DNA of 64,000 nucleotides. Origin: Deinandra increscens subsp. villosa. Taxonomy: Eukaryota; Streptophyta; Magnoliopsida; Asterales; Asteraceae. Each line of letters opens with the position of its first letter. Position 1 is the stretch's first letter. The position numbers and the translations under genes were made by a program. Positions 54,301 through 63,343 of this stretch are shown here, piece after piece. The DNA is taken from positions 112,508,354 through 112,572,353 of the forward strand of contig JBCNJP010000027.1 of NCBI GenBank assembly GCA_039602395.1. Reading direction: 5' to 3'. The notes under the pieces were generated by a model. It made no database searches. It was not told where the DNA came from and saw only the letters and a program-made list of their open reading frames with translations.

Positions 54301-55851
54301 GGTGACTGTTCCACCTTTCTCACCTTGGACCGTTAACACTTTGCCGTCTTCGAGTGGAATACGAACCACTTTTTCCTTACATAAAATTTCAGCTCGGTTT
54401 TCGGATAACCAATCCATTCCTACTATGACGTCGAAACTACCAATTGGGAAAGGCATAAGATCAATTCCTAGGGTATGGCCAGCTAGTTCTAGCTTACAAT
54501 CCTTAACTATCCGGGTCGTGTAATGAAGTTTACCATTAGCTAGCTCTACCACATATTTAGCATCTAAGTCGATCGGTTTAGCGTTAATTAGTCTAGCAAA
54601 TTTAGTGGAAATAAAACTTTTCTCAGCACCAGAATCAAATAAAACAGTAGCAAAGAAACCGTTCAAAATAAATTTACCATTGATCACGTTGGCGTCATTG
54701 CGAGCTTCACCCTGGCCCATGACGAAAGCTCGACCTCTACCATTTCCACCATTTGCGTTCCCACCATTACCATTGCCATTCCCATTACCATTTCCTCCAC
54801 CGTTACCATTCCCACCGTTATTCCCCTGATTGCCATTACCTTGCCTTCTTAGCTGAGGGCAGTCTCTTTTAATGTGGCCTGGAGCACCACATTCATAACA
54901 ATTCCCGTTACCGTTACCCCTGGGAGCTTCATTGTTGCGGTTCTGACCATTGTTCCCATTGCCCCGATTGTTCCCATAGTTGTTGTTGTTCCTTCTGGGG
55001 CGGTTTTGCTGCTCGGGTAAAGTCGCCCAACAGTCTTTTGCTTCGTGGCCTCCCTTGCCACACCTTTCACAGTTCTGATTCTTCCTACAATTACCAGCAT
55101 GATGCTTTCCGCACCTGTTGCACAAGGGCAGGTTACCCCTGTAGTTGCTCTGACCATTTCCGCCCTGGCGGTAGTTACCACTGTTGTTCCCGGACCTCTT
55201 GCTTTGACCTTGGGAGTTATAGGACCTCCCAGTGCTGTTTCCAACACTCTGAACATTCATCGAGTTTTCCGGAGCTTCATCTTTAGCTTTTCTTTTGCCA
55301 CTTAAGGCAGTCTTTTCAGTGGCTTTCGCAGGTAGCGTACCTTTCTCGACCTCTTGATCAGTGAGCTTGTGAGCCAAACGAATGGCTTGCTGTACGGTAG
55401 CAGGGTTGCTGGCAGTCACCAATCCTTTGATTTGAGGTGCGAGGCCTTCCAGATAACGCTCAACGCGTTTGAACTCAGCGTCGACCATTGTGGGGCATAG
55501 GACCTCGTATTCGTGATATCGAGCAGTATACTGTTCGATTTCAGACCCAGACATCTTCAAATTCAGGAATTCACCCTCAAGCTTCTTGACTTGATCGCGT
55601 GGACAGTATTCTTCCATGATTAGCTCCTTAAATGCTGCCCACTGCATGTTATCAGCCGCTTCTAGCCCAACCATCTGAATTTCAGCGTTCCACCAGGAGA
55701 GTGCGGCTCCTTCGAAGGTACCAGTAGCAAACTTCACCTTGCTTTCAGCTGGGCAGTTACATATGGAGAAAACTTTTTCGGACTTCTCAATCCACCTAAG
55801 GAGTCCTACAGCTCCCTCTTCGCCGGAAAATGTCATCGGCTTACAGTCCAT
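51343..55851 (-). CDS. Tekay Gag-Pol polyprotein, intact
   Basis: 1,502 codons with no interruption. The Gag capsid domain spans about 1-170. Zinc knuckles are at 244-255 (short form), 261-274 and 318-331, and a Gly/Asn-rich linker at 333-372. Aspartic protease DSGA is at 406-409. Reverse transcriptase has FRMCIDYRELN at 638 and FIDD at 740-743. RNase H acidic residues are D889, E926, D951 and D994. Integrase has zinc residues H1078, H1085, C1115 and C1118 and catalytic D1148, D1209 and E1245 (35-residue spacing). A chromodomain at about 1440-1490 (KVRWNSRRGPEYTWERE) probably directs insertion to heterochromatin. All catalytic residues are present. The Met used here is internal to Gag; the true N-terminus may lie upstream at 56085. 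Confidence 0.96.
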   Translation of the reverse strand: MDCKPMTFSGEEGAVGLLRWIEKSEKVFSICNCPAESKVKFATGTFEGAALSWWNAEIQMVGLEAADNMQWAAFKELIMEEYCPRDQVKKLEGEFLNLKMSGSEIEQYTARYHEYEVLCPTMVDAEFKRVERYLEGLAPQIKGLVTASNPATVQQAIRLAHKLTDQEVEKGTLPAKATEKTALSGKRKAKDEAPENSMNVQSVGNSTGRSYNSQGQSKRSGNNSGNYRQGGNGQSNYRGNLPLCNRCGKHHAGNCRKNQNCERCGKGGHEAKDCWATLPEQQNRPRRNNNNYGNNRGNGNNGQNRNNEAPRGNGNGNCYECGAPGHIKRDCPQLRRQGNGNQGNNGGNGNGGGNGNGNGNGNGGNANGGNGRGRAFVMGQGEARNDANVINGKFILNGFFATVLFDSGAEKSFISTKFARLINAKPIDLDAKYVVELANGKLHYTTRIVKDCKLELAGHTLGIDLMPFPIGSFDVIVGMDWLSENRAEILCKEKVVRIPLEDGKVLTVQGEKGGTVTGIISFLKAQKCLRKGHFAILANVTDTTHPERKIDDYPIVRDFQDVFPEDLPGLPPFRQVEFGIDLAPGAAPIARAPYRLAVSELNELSSQLQELLDKGFIRPSSSPWGAPVLFVKKKDGTFRMCIDYRELNKVTIKNRYPLPRIDDLFDQLQGSSYFPKIDLRSGYHQLRVREEDVPKTAFRTRYGHYEFLVMPFGLTNAPAVFMDLMNRVCKPYLDKFVIVFIDDILIYSKSKEEHEEHLRLILELLRKEQLYAKFSKCDFWIREVQFLGHIVNEEGIHVDPAKVEAIKNWSTPRAPTEIRQFLGLAGYYRRFIKGFSQLAQPLTALTHKGVQYRWGEKEERAFQTLKDMLCSAPILALPDGVDDFVVYCDASIQGLGCVLMQRDKVIAYGSRQLKNTEKNYTTHDLEMGAVVHALKIWRHYLYGTKCTIFTDHKSLQHIFDQKDLNMRQRRWVELLNDYDLAIKYHPGKANVVADTLSRKEYEKPRRVRALQLTIHSGLPDQIRDCQREALKAENFAAEALRGIDGHSEVKSDGLTYYNDRIWVPMFGNLRELVMDEAHKSRYSVHPGSDKMYQDLKNLYWWPNMKADIARYVAKCLTCSRVKIEYQKPSGLLQQPKIPEWKWEDISMDFVTGLPHRSNQPDAIWVIIDRLTKSAHFIPMKESDNMDKLTKLYIDKIVKLHGVPKTIISDRDPRFTSRLWQSMQEALGTRLDMSTAYHPQTDGQTERTIQILEDMLRACVLDFGKDWETHLPLVEFSYNNSYHSSIGAAPFEALYGRKCRSPVCWAETGEKGLTGPEVIHDMTERIIQIRQRLAAARDRQKSYADKRRKPLKFEVGDKVLLKVSPWKGVIRFGKRGKLNPRYIGPFEIIGEVGPVAYRLQLPAELDGVHNVFHVSKLKKCLAEDIEIIPLEELEIDEHLRFIEQPVEIMGREEKALKRSKIPIVKVRWNSRRGPEYTWEREDQMKKKYPHLFEQTSTETHGMI

Positions 55852-55883
55852 GAAGGACTTGAACGTGCAGTGGTGCTGGTTTC

Positions 55884-56085
55884 CTGATGCATAAATAGTT
55901 CGGATTTTAAAATTAAACAGGTCATGATATAATTGCTTTGTGCCTTAACCGGCATAATAGTTACCCTGTGCGGCATATGCAGCTTGGACGGCTGCCACCG
56001 CGGCTTGCACATGTTCAGCAATCATCGCTTGTAGCTGTGCAGGCGTCATGTTTATACCGCCTCTTCCGTTTCCTCTTCCAGACAT
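55884..56085 (-). CDS. Upstream Gag start of Tekay and candidate 81-base intron
   Basis: An ATG at 56085 opens MSGRGNGRGGINMTPAQLQA, the usual N-terminus of Tekay Gag, in the same frame as the main ORF 234 bases on. One in-frame TAA intervenes (near 55946). It lies within an 81-base AT-rich stretch bounded by CAGG|GTAACT (donor at 55964) and GCATCAG|GAAAC (acceptor at 55884). Removal keeps the frame into the main ORF. Either this is a small intron or the stop is bypassed or inactivating. Confidence 0.55.
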
Positions 56086-56635
56086 CTTGCTGAACAGTTT
56101 AAAGTAGCCAGTGTTCAGTCACAGTTATATTTTTATACATATCCCATAATATGTATATTAGCCAGTTCCCGTTATCCCGCTATTAGTCCAGAAAAATTTT
56201 CGTGCAAATTGAGGCGTCGTCGAAGAACGTCGTAAATGCTATCGTCGAAGGTCGGCTTCCCATAAAGTCACCGTCGGCGTAGTCGTCGTAGTAGAAATCA
56301 GGACGTAGCGTGTAGCATCGTTTCGTTGTCGCTTTCCCCCAGAGTAGTGTGCGTATTTACGGTCGCATTTCGTATTTCGTGTGAAAATTTCCTAAGGTCT
56401 TTCCGTTAGACTACTTATACACGGTCTATTTATATATACTTATATATATATATATATATATACATATATCTGTACGTACTAAGCTTTTACTTACACAGCA
56501 GAGCGAGTATCCCAGGTTGGCACGTAAAAATTTTGTCTTTGGGAATTTGTTTGTTTGTTTTGTAACCAAGGTTTTCAAGTTGCAGTTTCCAAATCGTTTT
56601 CAAAAAAAAAATGATTCCAGTTCTCTGCAACCTAT
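56086..56635 (-). other. Tekay 5' leader
   Basis: About 550 bases between primer site and Gag start. A TA microsatellite lies at about 56441-56465. No other gene is supported; ORF 56517-56771 on the plus strand overlaps the primer site and LTR. Confidence 0.6.
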
Positions 56636-56648
56636 GGCTCTGATACCA
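56636..56648 (-). other. Primer binding site of Tekay
   Basis: Sense TGGTATCAGAGCC, three bases from the 5' LTR at 56652. Confidence 0.93.
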
Positions 56649-56651
56649 ATC

Positions 56652-59327
56652 TGTCGCACCCCCAAAATACCACTAACGGAGTTTATACCGTTAAGGGGCG
56701 CGACTAGACCAGGATCCACAACCATAGTTACAAATACTAAACGAATCAGGGTTAGTTCAAACACAAGATAGAAATCAAAGTCTTAAATTACATACGCAGC
56801 GGAAAAATTAATTGTCTTTAGCACTAACCACGTGCCTTACATAAACGTTGTTTTAAATTCCCAAAATAGTTCAATTAAAATAAAGGTCTTCACGTGCCAT
56901 GCCAACCCGCTCCGGATACTCCTTAGCGATCTGCAAAAGTTTAAACCACGCAAGTGTCAACCTAACGGTTGGTGAGTTCACAGTGGGCTTGTCATGCATT
57001 GGCCCGGTCTCATAATCATAGTTCGTATCAAAATGTACTTACAAATATTCATTTGTGAAAAGCAATGCTCGTATTTAATTCTCAGTTTATAAATGGTTTG
57101 TCCGTGACCACGTCATCGGGTATGTACTAGTTCCGTAAAGTTAAAGGACTCAACCGATATCGCGGGTAGCTAATCCGTTGTTCCATGCTCTAAGGAAGTT
57201 TGTACCAAAGCTGACTTATTTTGTGGGGGCCGAGCCATCCCGTACAGTGCGGACCTAGTCATCGCGGTTTCTGCCTCCCCCGTGTCCTCTCGGGACCACG
57301 GTCAAATAGGCTGATATTGTTCCTCCGTGCACTTCCCGTGCCACGGGGCGGAGTTTGTCAAACTCCAGTAGATCTACCCAACATCCCCTCGCTTTCACAA
57401 ATTAATGGCACAATTAAGTTGAGGACTTTTAAGTTATAAGGCATCCTTAGAAAACATGTGATATCATATGGTTTAGACTTTAACCTACACTAGCCATATT
57501 AAAATGTTTTCAGTTTTGTTTCAAAAAGCAGTTTGATCTGAGTTCACAAGTGTTCCCATAAAACACTTCAGTTCATCAAGTGGGTGCCAAGCATCCCGGG
57601 TTCTCATGTTTATCAGTGAGGTGCCTAGCACTCTCGAGTTTATCAGCATTGTTTTCGTTAAGTTATTCTGTGTGGCCCATCGGACTCACGGTAAGCGGGT
57701 TAGTGACACTCACCTTTGGTTGCACAGCTACTCTTCAAGTAATCCGAATATTGTTGTTTAACGAAGACCTAGAACACGTTTAGGTCTTAGGTATTAGTTT
57801 CGTGTCTAATCTTTACTTAACGTCACTATGGCCCATAACATAGCACGTTGCAACTATGACTCGACATACCGACACACGACACCAATGGTTGATCATAAAC
57901 AAGGGTTTATATAAATCAGATATCAAACATGTTTCATCATGGCATAATCATATAAGTCATGGCATAACACTTAAGCAAGTTTCACAAGTTTGGTTTTTAG
58001 GTCAGGTCTTAGTTTCGCTAGCATAGTTTCGCTAGGCAGTTTCGCTAGGTGCACGGGCAGCACTTTCGCTAGGCAATGCCCGGTAACACAGTTTCGCTAG
58101 GCTAGTTTCGCCCGAAACTGCTGACGCAGTTTCGCTAGCCTAGTTTCGCAGGGAAACTGGTTTGAACTTTCGTTCAGGTATTTCGCTCGATAGATTCGCT
58201 CGAGCTGGTCTGGTCAGGTTTCCCGGCGACACTATAGTTTCGCTGGTCAGTGTCGCTAGAAGGATGAATAATTTCGCTGCTTAGTTTCGCCCAGAGAACA
58301 GCAGTTTCGCTGGTCGCGAAAAACATACGGATTTGCCTAAAAATCAACCTAACAGCTTCTGATCATACATGCAATTCATTATCTAGCATCCCTAGGCATT
58401 TACCAACATAAATCAAGCAGCTTTAACAAGTTTAACATGCATTTTGATCATCAAATCTCTAAAATAGGTTCAAAACCCTAAAATGAACTAATTTGCACAA
58501 ATCTCTAATATGGATGGATTTCACACGTAAAGTTATCAACTTTATTACAGATCTAGCATCCTAAAGCATATATACAGAAGATCAAGCAATATCATGAAGG
58601 TTTGGTCATGCTTTTTAAGAAAAACACATATAAAACACATAATGGAGGTTTTTGGGACTCACGGTTCGATCTCCTAGCTTGGTAGATGATGGTTTGAGGC
58701 TGAGATCTCGACAACTTGGTGTGAACCTCGACTGACCAGAATCTCCAGGAGAAAAGAGTGTGTGTGTGTTTGTTGTGATATGAGGCAAATGAGGCTACTA
58801 GGGTTTATTAAGTTTATTTATATCAGGGGCTAGTTTCGCTGGCAGTTTCGCTGGCTGGCGAAACTGGCTCTGATCTCGGACACATTGATCAGTCTAGCCT
58901 GCTACCGGGCGAATCTGTAATTTCGCTCGGTAGTTTCGCTGACTACCAAATTTAGGCAATTTTCACATAATCAAGTATTTACAATTAATCATGCTATTCA
59001 CAATAATAAGTCATGTATTTAAATCACATTGCACATAAAGACAATCAATGATGAACACATAACACATATGGACGGTTCGGTGATCAACCAAAGGTCGTGG
59101 ACGTATTCGGCCTAGTTATGCATTAGCTACTAAGTTAACACTTATAACGTAACTAACGGGTTTGTCTAACGGAAGTTAACCTTGAAATTCTCGGGTGTCA
59201 CATCATTCCCCTGAAATTGGAATTTTCGTCCCGAAAATTATTCTTGTGTCGTAGCGTTCGCAGCATCAGCTGTCGTCGTTGCTATCGCCGCTGGGGAAAG
59301 AAAGCAAAAAGTTTTAGGGTTGTCACA
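56652..59327 (-). repeat. Tekay 5' LTR
   Basis: 2,676 bp, offset by 8,019 from the 3' LTR along its whole length with no indel noticed. It carries the same TTTCGCT clusters, TATA box (58815-58822) and palindrome (58843-58866). CGTAA follows. Confidence 0.95.
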
Positions 59328-59862
59328 CGTAACCTCGGAAAACACAGGGACACAGAGTATATCAGAAGCCCAAGTTTCCTAACAAACAGCCAAAGACTGT
59401 TTTTAAAGAAAGCAAAGTGATTCAGAAATCTGTAAAGGCAGTAAATCCTCTTAAACCAGTTTGGATTCCAAAATCTGATGGATCCTCATAATCTGTTTTC
59501 CCCTCAAACTAAACCAGTTTTTCAACACCACCCATCCATCCAAAACCAGTTTGCTTGTCTAAATCAACTGGATGGCTAAAGGATGACGGATGGAATGTTC
59601 CAAAAGTGATCAAACTTTCTTTCAAGCTCACCGGAGTGTATAAAAAACACTCCAAACAATTTCAAGAGGTGAACTTTCACAATTAAAATAAAAATAAAAA
59701 TAAGAATCCACCGAAAAGGGCTCAGCAACTTGGGAAAGAAAATCACTGTCCGAGAAATGTCAACACAAAGGACATTCTCAGTCCAGCCAAAACTGACCCA
59801 CCTTCACCCAGACCCATTATGGACTGGGTACCCAAAACTAACTGATCTCCTTTGAATGCAGG
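59328..59862 (+). pseudogene. Copia Q Gag C-terminal remnant
   Basis: It resumes Q after Tekay. Decayed frames include SLDSKI-like and MDWVPK (near 59818-59835); a WVPK phrase normally comes shortly before the copia protease. Many stops are present. A short A-rich AAAATA repeat lies at 59683-59703. The gene is cut again at 59862 by the Tat element and resumes at 63034. Confidence 0.55.
59858..59862. repeat. Target-site duplication of the Tat element, left copy (GCAGG)
   Basis: GCAGG before TGATGAAG recurs at 63034-63038 after ...CTTTTTCA. Confidence 0.92.
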
Positions 59863-60200
59863 TGATGAAGTGAACGGTTCATCGGATGTGTTTGACATAT
59901 CCGATCGTTCACTTCCAAGTCCTCTGGATATGATGTTCGTTGAAAGTGTTTGTGCAGGGCTTAGACAGATGCGATTGAGCAGATGCAGACTAAGGGATCA
60001 CGAGCGAGGCCTATAAATACCTGGCGAATGATGTAGTTTAGGACTCACTTGTAAATCTCATATTTTGCATATGCGTCTGTACTCTCCTTCTTCATTAATG
60101 TTAATAAAATAACTCCTTCTTCCTCGATCATTATAACTTTTCTATTACTCTTAATCATGATTTAGCGATCTATCTAATCCGGTGATTACTTGCTTTTTCA
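59863..60200 (+). repeat. Tat element 5' LTR
   Basis: 338 bp, TGATGAAGTG...GCTTTTTCA. TATAAATA is at 60012-60019 and AATAAAATAA near 60103. TCGGAT...ATCCGA is an inverted repeat at about 59880-59902. Confidence 0.9.
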
Positions 60201-60201
60201 G

Positions 60202-60208
60202 TGGCGCC
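60202..60208 (+). other. Primer binding site of the Tat element
   Basis: TGGCGCC starts one base after the LTR, the tRNA-Arg-like start used by Tat/Athila gypsy elements. Following bases (ATCC) diverge from the usual GTTGCC. Confidence 0.75.
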
Positions 60209-60235
60209 ATCCAATAGTTGACACTAACATTGAGT

Positions 60236-60900
60236 GATGGAATTGTTTGATGATTTGAGGAAATCGTTCGTCAATTCTTCGTCGGGGGAGAAGAATAAAG
60301 AGTATAATCTGTTTACACCAGGAGTGTTTGTAGATTTATCCTCTTCGTCGAAATTAAACAGTCAGCGATGTTACAAAAGGAACAGAATGTTGTTACACCG
60401 AATTCTAAAACATTTACTGATCTAAAGTCATCTGGTAAGCAGACACAGGAGCACGATGGTAGTGGTTTTCCTTCACTGAAGCGGTTTGTTTTGGTAAATC
60501 ATGGCACCGATAGTAAAGACCTGCGTGTGTCAGAATGCAATGAGTTGGATGAGCTCGATGTTGATTTTTTTATCTGAAATAAAAGTTTACTGGTACAGTT
60601 GAAGAGGCGGCAGATGAAGGAGGATGAGCAGCAAAACAAGGAAAATGAAGAAAAAAGGCATGATCAACAGCGTGATGAGGAGTTGTTGCAATATTGGACC
60701 AATCAAGGAAGTCAAAAGGAATATGATTGTGATAAGGACAATCGCGTTCCAGAAAAGCGTAATGTTGAGAAAAGTTATACGGTGAAAGGTACACGTTTAA
60801 TTAGCAAGATAAACTCATTAATTAAGCATATGAATATGTTGATTAATATGATATGATAAATATTTTATATGTTTAAATTCAAAAATGCTTGATGAGATGA
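60236..60900 (+). pseudogene. Tat element leader and Gag N-terminal fragments
   Basis: Open fragments at 60234-60425, 60368-60577 and 60599-60856 run in shifting frames. The last is very rich in Lys, Glu, Gln and Asp (KRRQMKEDEQQNKENEEKR), a probable coiled coil or charged leader. No family domain is recognised. The stretch lies between primer site and Gag capsid. Confidence 0.4.
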
Positions 60901-60904
60901 GTAT

Positions 60905-61526
60905 ATGCTTATGTTGAATAAAATTTTGTTAAGAAATTTTGTATATGTTTTGTGGAAATTTTTGACATGCACAGATATAATAGTACCATACATGCCTCAA
61001 TCAATGAAGTCACATTCCAAATTTTCATTATGGATATCCGAAGCTACTTTTCCGAAGAAGTTGAAATTGCCAACAGTAGTGAGGAAGTATTCTGGACTGG
61101 CTGATCCGGATGATCACATATTTGAATTTTATTCTGCTGCTCGTTTAGAACAATGGTCTGAAGAAATTTGGTGTCATATGTTTGTACAAACTTTTACTGG
61201 TGTGCCACGAGTATGTTTCGATTCATTGCCGGCAGGGCAAATTGATAGTTTTGAGGATCTGAAGAACAAGTTTCTTCGGCAGTTTAGTCAGCAGAAGCGG
61301 TGTATGAAAGATCCAGCCGAGGTGCATAATATTAGAAGGCGAGATAATGAATCCATTAAGGATTTTATTACGCGGTTTAACAAAGAAAGTATGGGGGTTG
61401 AAGGAGCTGGAAATTAGTTGCGGATTTCGGGTTTCTGTCATGGGGTGAAATGTGCTCAGTTAGTTGATAAGTTGCATGAAAATCTTCCGAGAACGATGGA
61501 TGTATTGATGGATAAAGCAAGGGCAT
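60905..61526 (+). pseudogene. Tat element Gag capsid domain
   Basis: The 60905-61417 frame carries LKLPTVVRKYSGLADPDDHI, WCHMFVQTFTGVPRVCFDSL, FEDLKNKFLRQFSQQKRCMK and DPAEVHNIRRRDNESIKDF, the retrotransposon gag domain of the Tat group. A stop at 61415-61417 is followed in frame by LRISGFCHGVKCAQLVDKL, so a single nonsense change splits the domain. It would form the particle shell. Confidence 0.8.
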
Positions 61527-62257
61527 TTGTTCGAGGGAAAAAATGCATGTGCCTATTTGACTGGGAATGATGCTAGGAGTGGTCAGATGCGATCAGGCTC
61601 AGGATCTTTTGGCCGGGGTAATGCTGGTCCTGTTAGAGGTGTTGGATCGGTTCCGCAAAATAAATCGGTAAGGGGTTTTGTTCCTAAAAGTAAAAATTTT
61701 GGGGGATCATCGAGTAATGCGGGTGTTGATTATAGAGGAGCAAGATTTGTGGAATTAGTTAAAACGCCAACTCAAATTTTGGCAACGGAGAAAGTAGATC
61801 TACCTGCACCACCTAAAATGCGAAATGCTCCTACAAGAAATTTGGACAAATATTGTGAGTATCATAAGGACAGGGGTCATACCACTGACACCTGTTGGAC
61901 TCTGAAGAGAGAGCTTGATAAGGCAGTGAAGTCAGGAAAGTTGGCGCATTTGGTAAAGGTGATTCGGAACAATGTGCAGGGAGATGCACTTGTGATTAAT
62001 ATGGTGCAGTTGAGTTTAACTGATCAACATAGGAATGTTAGAAGTAAAAGTAATAGCCAAGTTGATTGGAAGTATAAAGAAATAACATTTCCGCCAATTT
62101 TAGAACAAATGGCTACTGTGGAACCGGTTGTTATATCTGCGAAAATAGGTGGATTCATGGTTAAGAGAATACATATTGATTGTGGAAGTGCAACAGAGAT
62201 CATGTATGAGCAGTGTTTTAAACAGATGGAAAAGTAGATGATGGAGAGAATAGTAAA
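61527..62257 (+). pseudogene. Tat element Gag C-terminus and protease
   Basis: The 61527-62237 frame has a Gly/Ser-rich start and the zinc-like YCEYHKDRGHTTDTCWTLKR (Cys/His pattern of Tat Gag). Its end, VVISAKIGGFMVKRIHIDCG, corresponds to the protease entry, where the usual DGGSS active site reads DCGSA. After EIMYEQCFKQM the frame stops and no polymerase follows. The altered active site suggests the protease is inactive. Confidence 0.75.
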
Positions 62258-62683
62258 AGTAGATGGAAAAGAAATGAAGGAAAAAATGCTGACCTGGGAA
62301 AGAGTTACTAGTGCAGAATGTTGCAGGAGTGCGGTGAAGAAGATAGAGTGTTTTGGTAAAAAAAAAATTACGGGAAAGGTATATATATATATATATAGTC
62401 GGGTTATAAGCAGTTTTACTCGGTGGTTTTTGCAAAACGGTTTTGGCAAGAGCGGTTTTTACGAGGATAAAAACTGAATGGATTCTCTTGAAAATTTTTG
62501 AAAATTTACTTTTTCATTATGATTGATTGTGACAGGTAACTGAAAGGGCAAAAAGGTACACCACGCGTCATTACGGGGTATTAGGAAACGCCAAAATATT
62601 TGGAAATGCCAAAATATTTGGAAGAGTAAAATAATCTTTGTGTACAGAAGTAAGTCTATTAACTTCATTTATTCGCTTAATAG
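62258..62683 (+). other. Tat element 3' non-coding region
   Basis: About 430 bases with a TA microsatellite (62382-62397) and two near-identical CCAAAATATTTGGAA words (62591-62625). No RT or integrase motif is seen. Confidence 0.6.
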
Positions 62684-62695
62684 ACTTGGGGGACT
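62684..62695 (+). other. Polypurine tract of the Tat element
   Basis: ACTTGGGGGACT lies directly before the 3' LTR TGATG. It is weak for a purine tract but in the right place. Confidence 0.6.
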
Positions 62696-63033
62696 TGATG
62701 AAGTAAATGGTGCATCGGATGTGTTTGACATATCCGATCGTTCACTTCCAAGTCCTCCGGATATGATGTTCGTCGGAAGTGTTTGTGCAGGCCTTAGACA
62801 GATGCGATTGAGCAGATGCAGACTAAGGGATCACGAGCGAGGCCTATAAATACCCGGCGAATGATGTAGTTTAGGACTCACTTGTAAATCTCATATTTTA
62901 CATATGCGTCTGTACTCTCCTTCTTCATAAATGTCAATAAAATAACTCCTTCTTCCTCGATCATTATAACTTTTCTATTACTCTTAATCCTGATTTAGCG
63001 ATCTATCGAATTCGGTGATTACTTGCTTTTTCA
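62696..63033 (+). repeat. Tat element 3' LTR
   Basis: 338 bp, same length as the 5' copy with no indel. GCAGG follows. TATAAATA is near 62845. Confidence 0.9.
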
Positions 63034-63343
63034 GCAGGAACAACAAAGGAGGACTGTTAACAACCTTTGGTAAGTTGACAGTGGTTCTTCCCGTCATATG
63101 ACGGGTGACATATCCCTACTACAAGATTTGGAGCAATTTGATGGAGGATATGTATCATTCGCAGGAGGAGTTGGAGGATATATCAGTCAGAAAGGAACAA
63201 TCAAAAACGGATGTCTCAGCTTCCATGACGTTAACTATGTAGAGCAGTTGAAACACAGTCTGTTGAGTGTTTCACAAATCTGTCACAGAGAGTATCCAGT
63301 GCTTTTCAACAACAAAGAATGTCTAATCCTCAAACCTGGATAC
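63034..63343 (+). pseudogene. Copia Q protease and pre-integrase fragment
   Basis: VDSGSSRHMTGDISLLQDL (63072-63130) holds the DSGS aspartic protease site. FAGGVGGYISQKGTIKNGCL, then VNYVEQLKHSLLSVSQICH and CLILKPGY follow, matching copia P 42763-43087 in order. A stop precedes the active site (LW then TAA near 63068). The frame is cut at 63343 by the next LTR. Confidence 0.8.

Larger units (their letters stand above)
48633..59327 (-). mobile_element. Complete Tekay-type chromovirus (Ty3/gypsy)
   Basis: 10,695 bp with 2,676-bp LTRs, a 5-bp duplication, Met-type primer site, polypurine tract and an intact 1502-codon Gag-Pol. A C-terminal chromodomain and Gag knuckles place it in the Tekay chromovirus clade. 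I noticed only two LTR differences (49880 T versus 57899 A; 50239 G versus 58258 A), so it inserted very recently and may still be active. It lies within copia Q gag. Confidence 0.93.
59863..63033 (+). mobile_element. Tat-lineage gypsy element with Gag and protease only
   Basis: 3,171 bp: 338-bp LTRs (59863-60200, 62696-63033), an Arg-type primer site TGGCGCC, gag, a protease-like end and a purine tract. No reverse transcriptase, RNase H or integrase. The LTRs differ at about 14 of 338 positions by eye, so the insertion is old (about 1.6 million years under a 1.3e-8 clock). TSD and complete LTRs show it moved as a unit or lost pol later by internal deletion. Confidence 0.85.

Noticed and set aside
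51343..55851. Short first zinc knuckle of Tekay Gag as a novelty
   Set aside because: A CX2CX3HX3C-like first knuckle with two normal ones is, as far as I recall, common in plant Tekay Gags.
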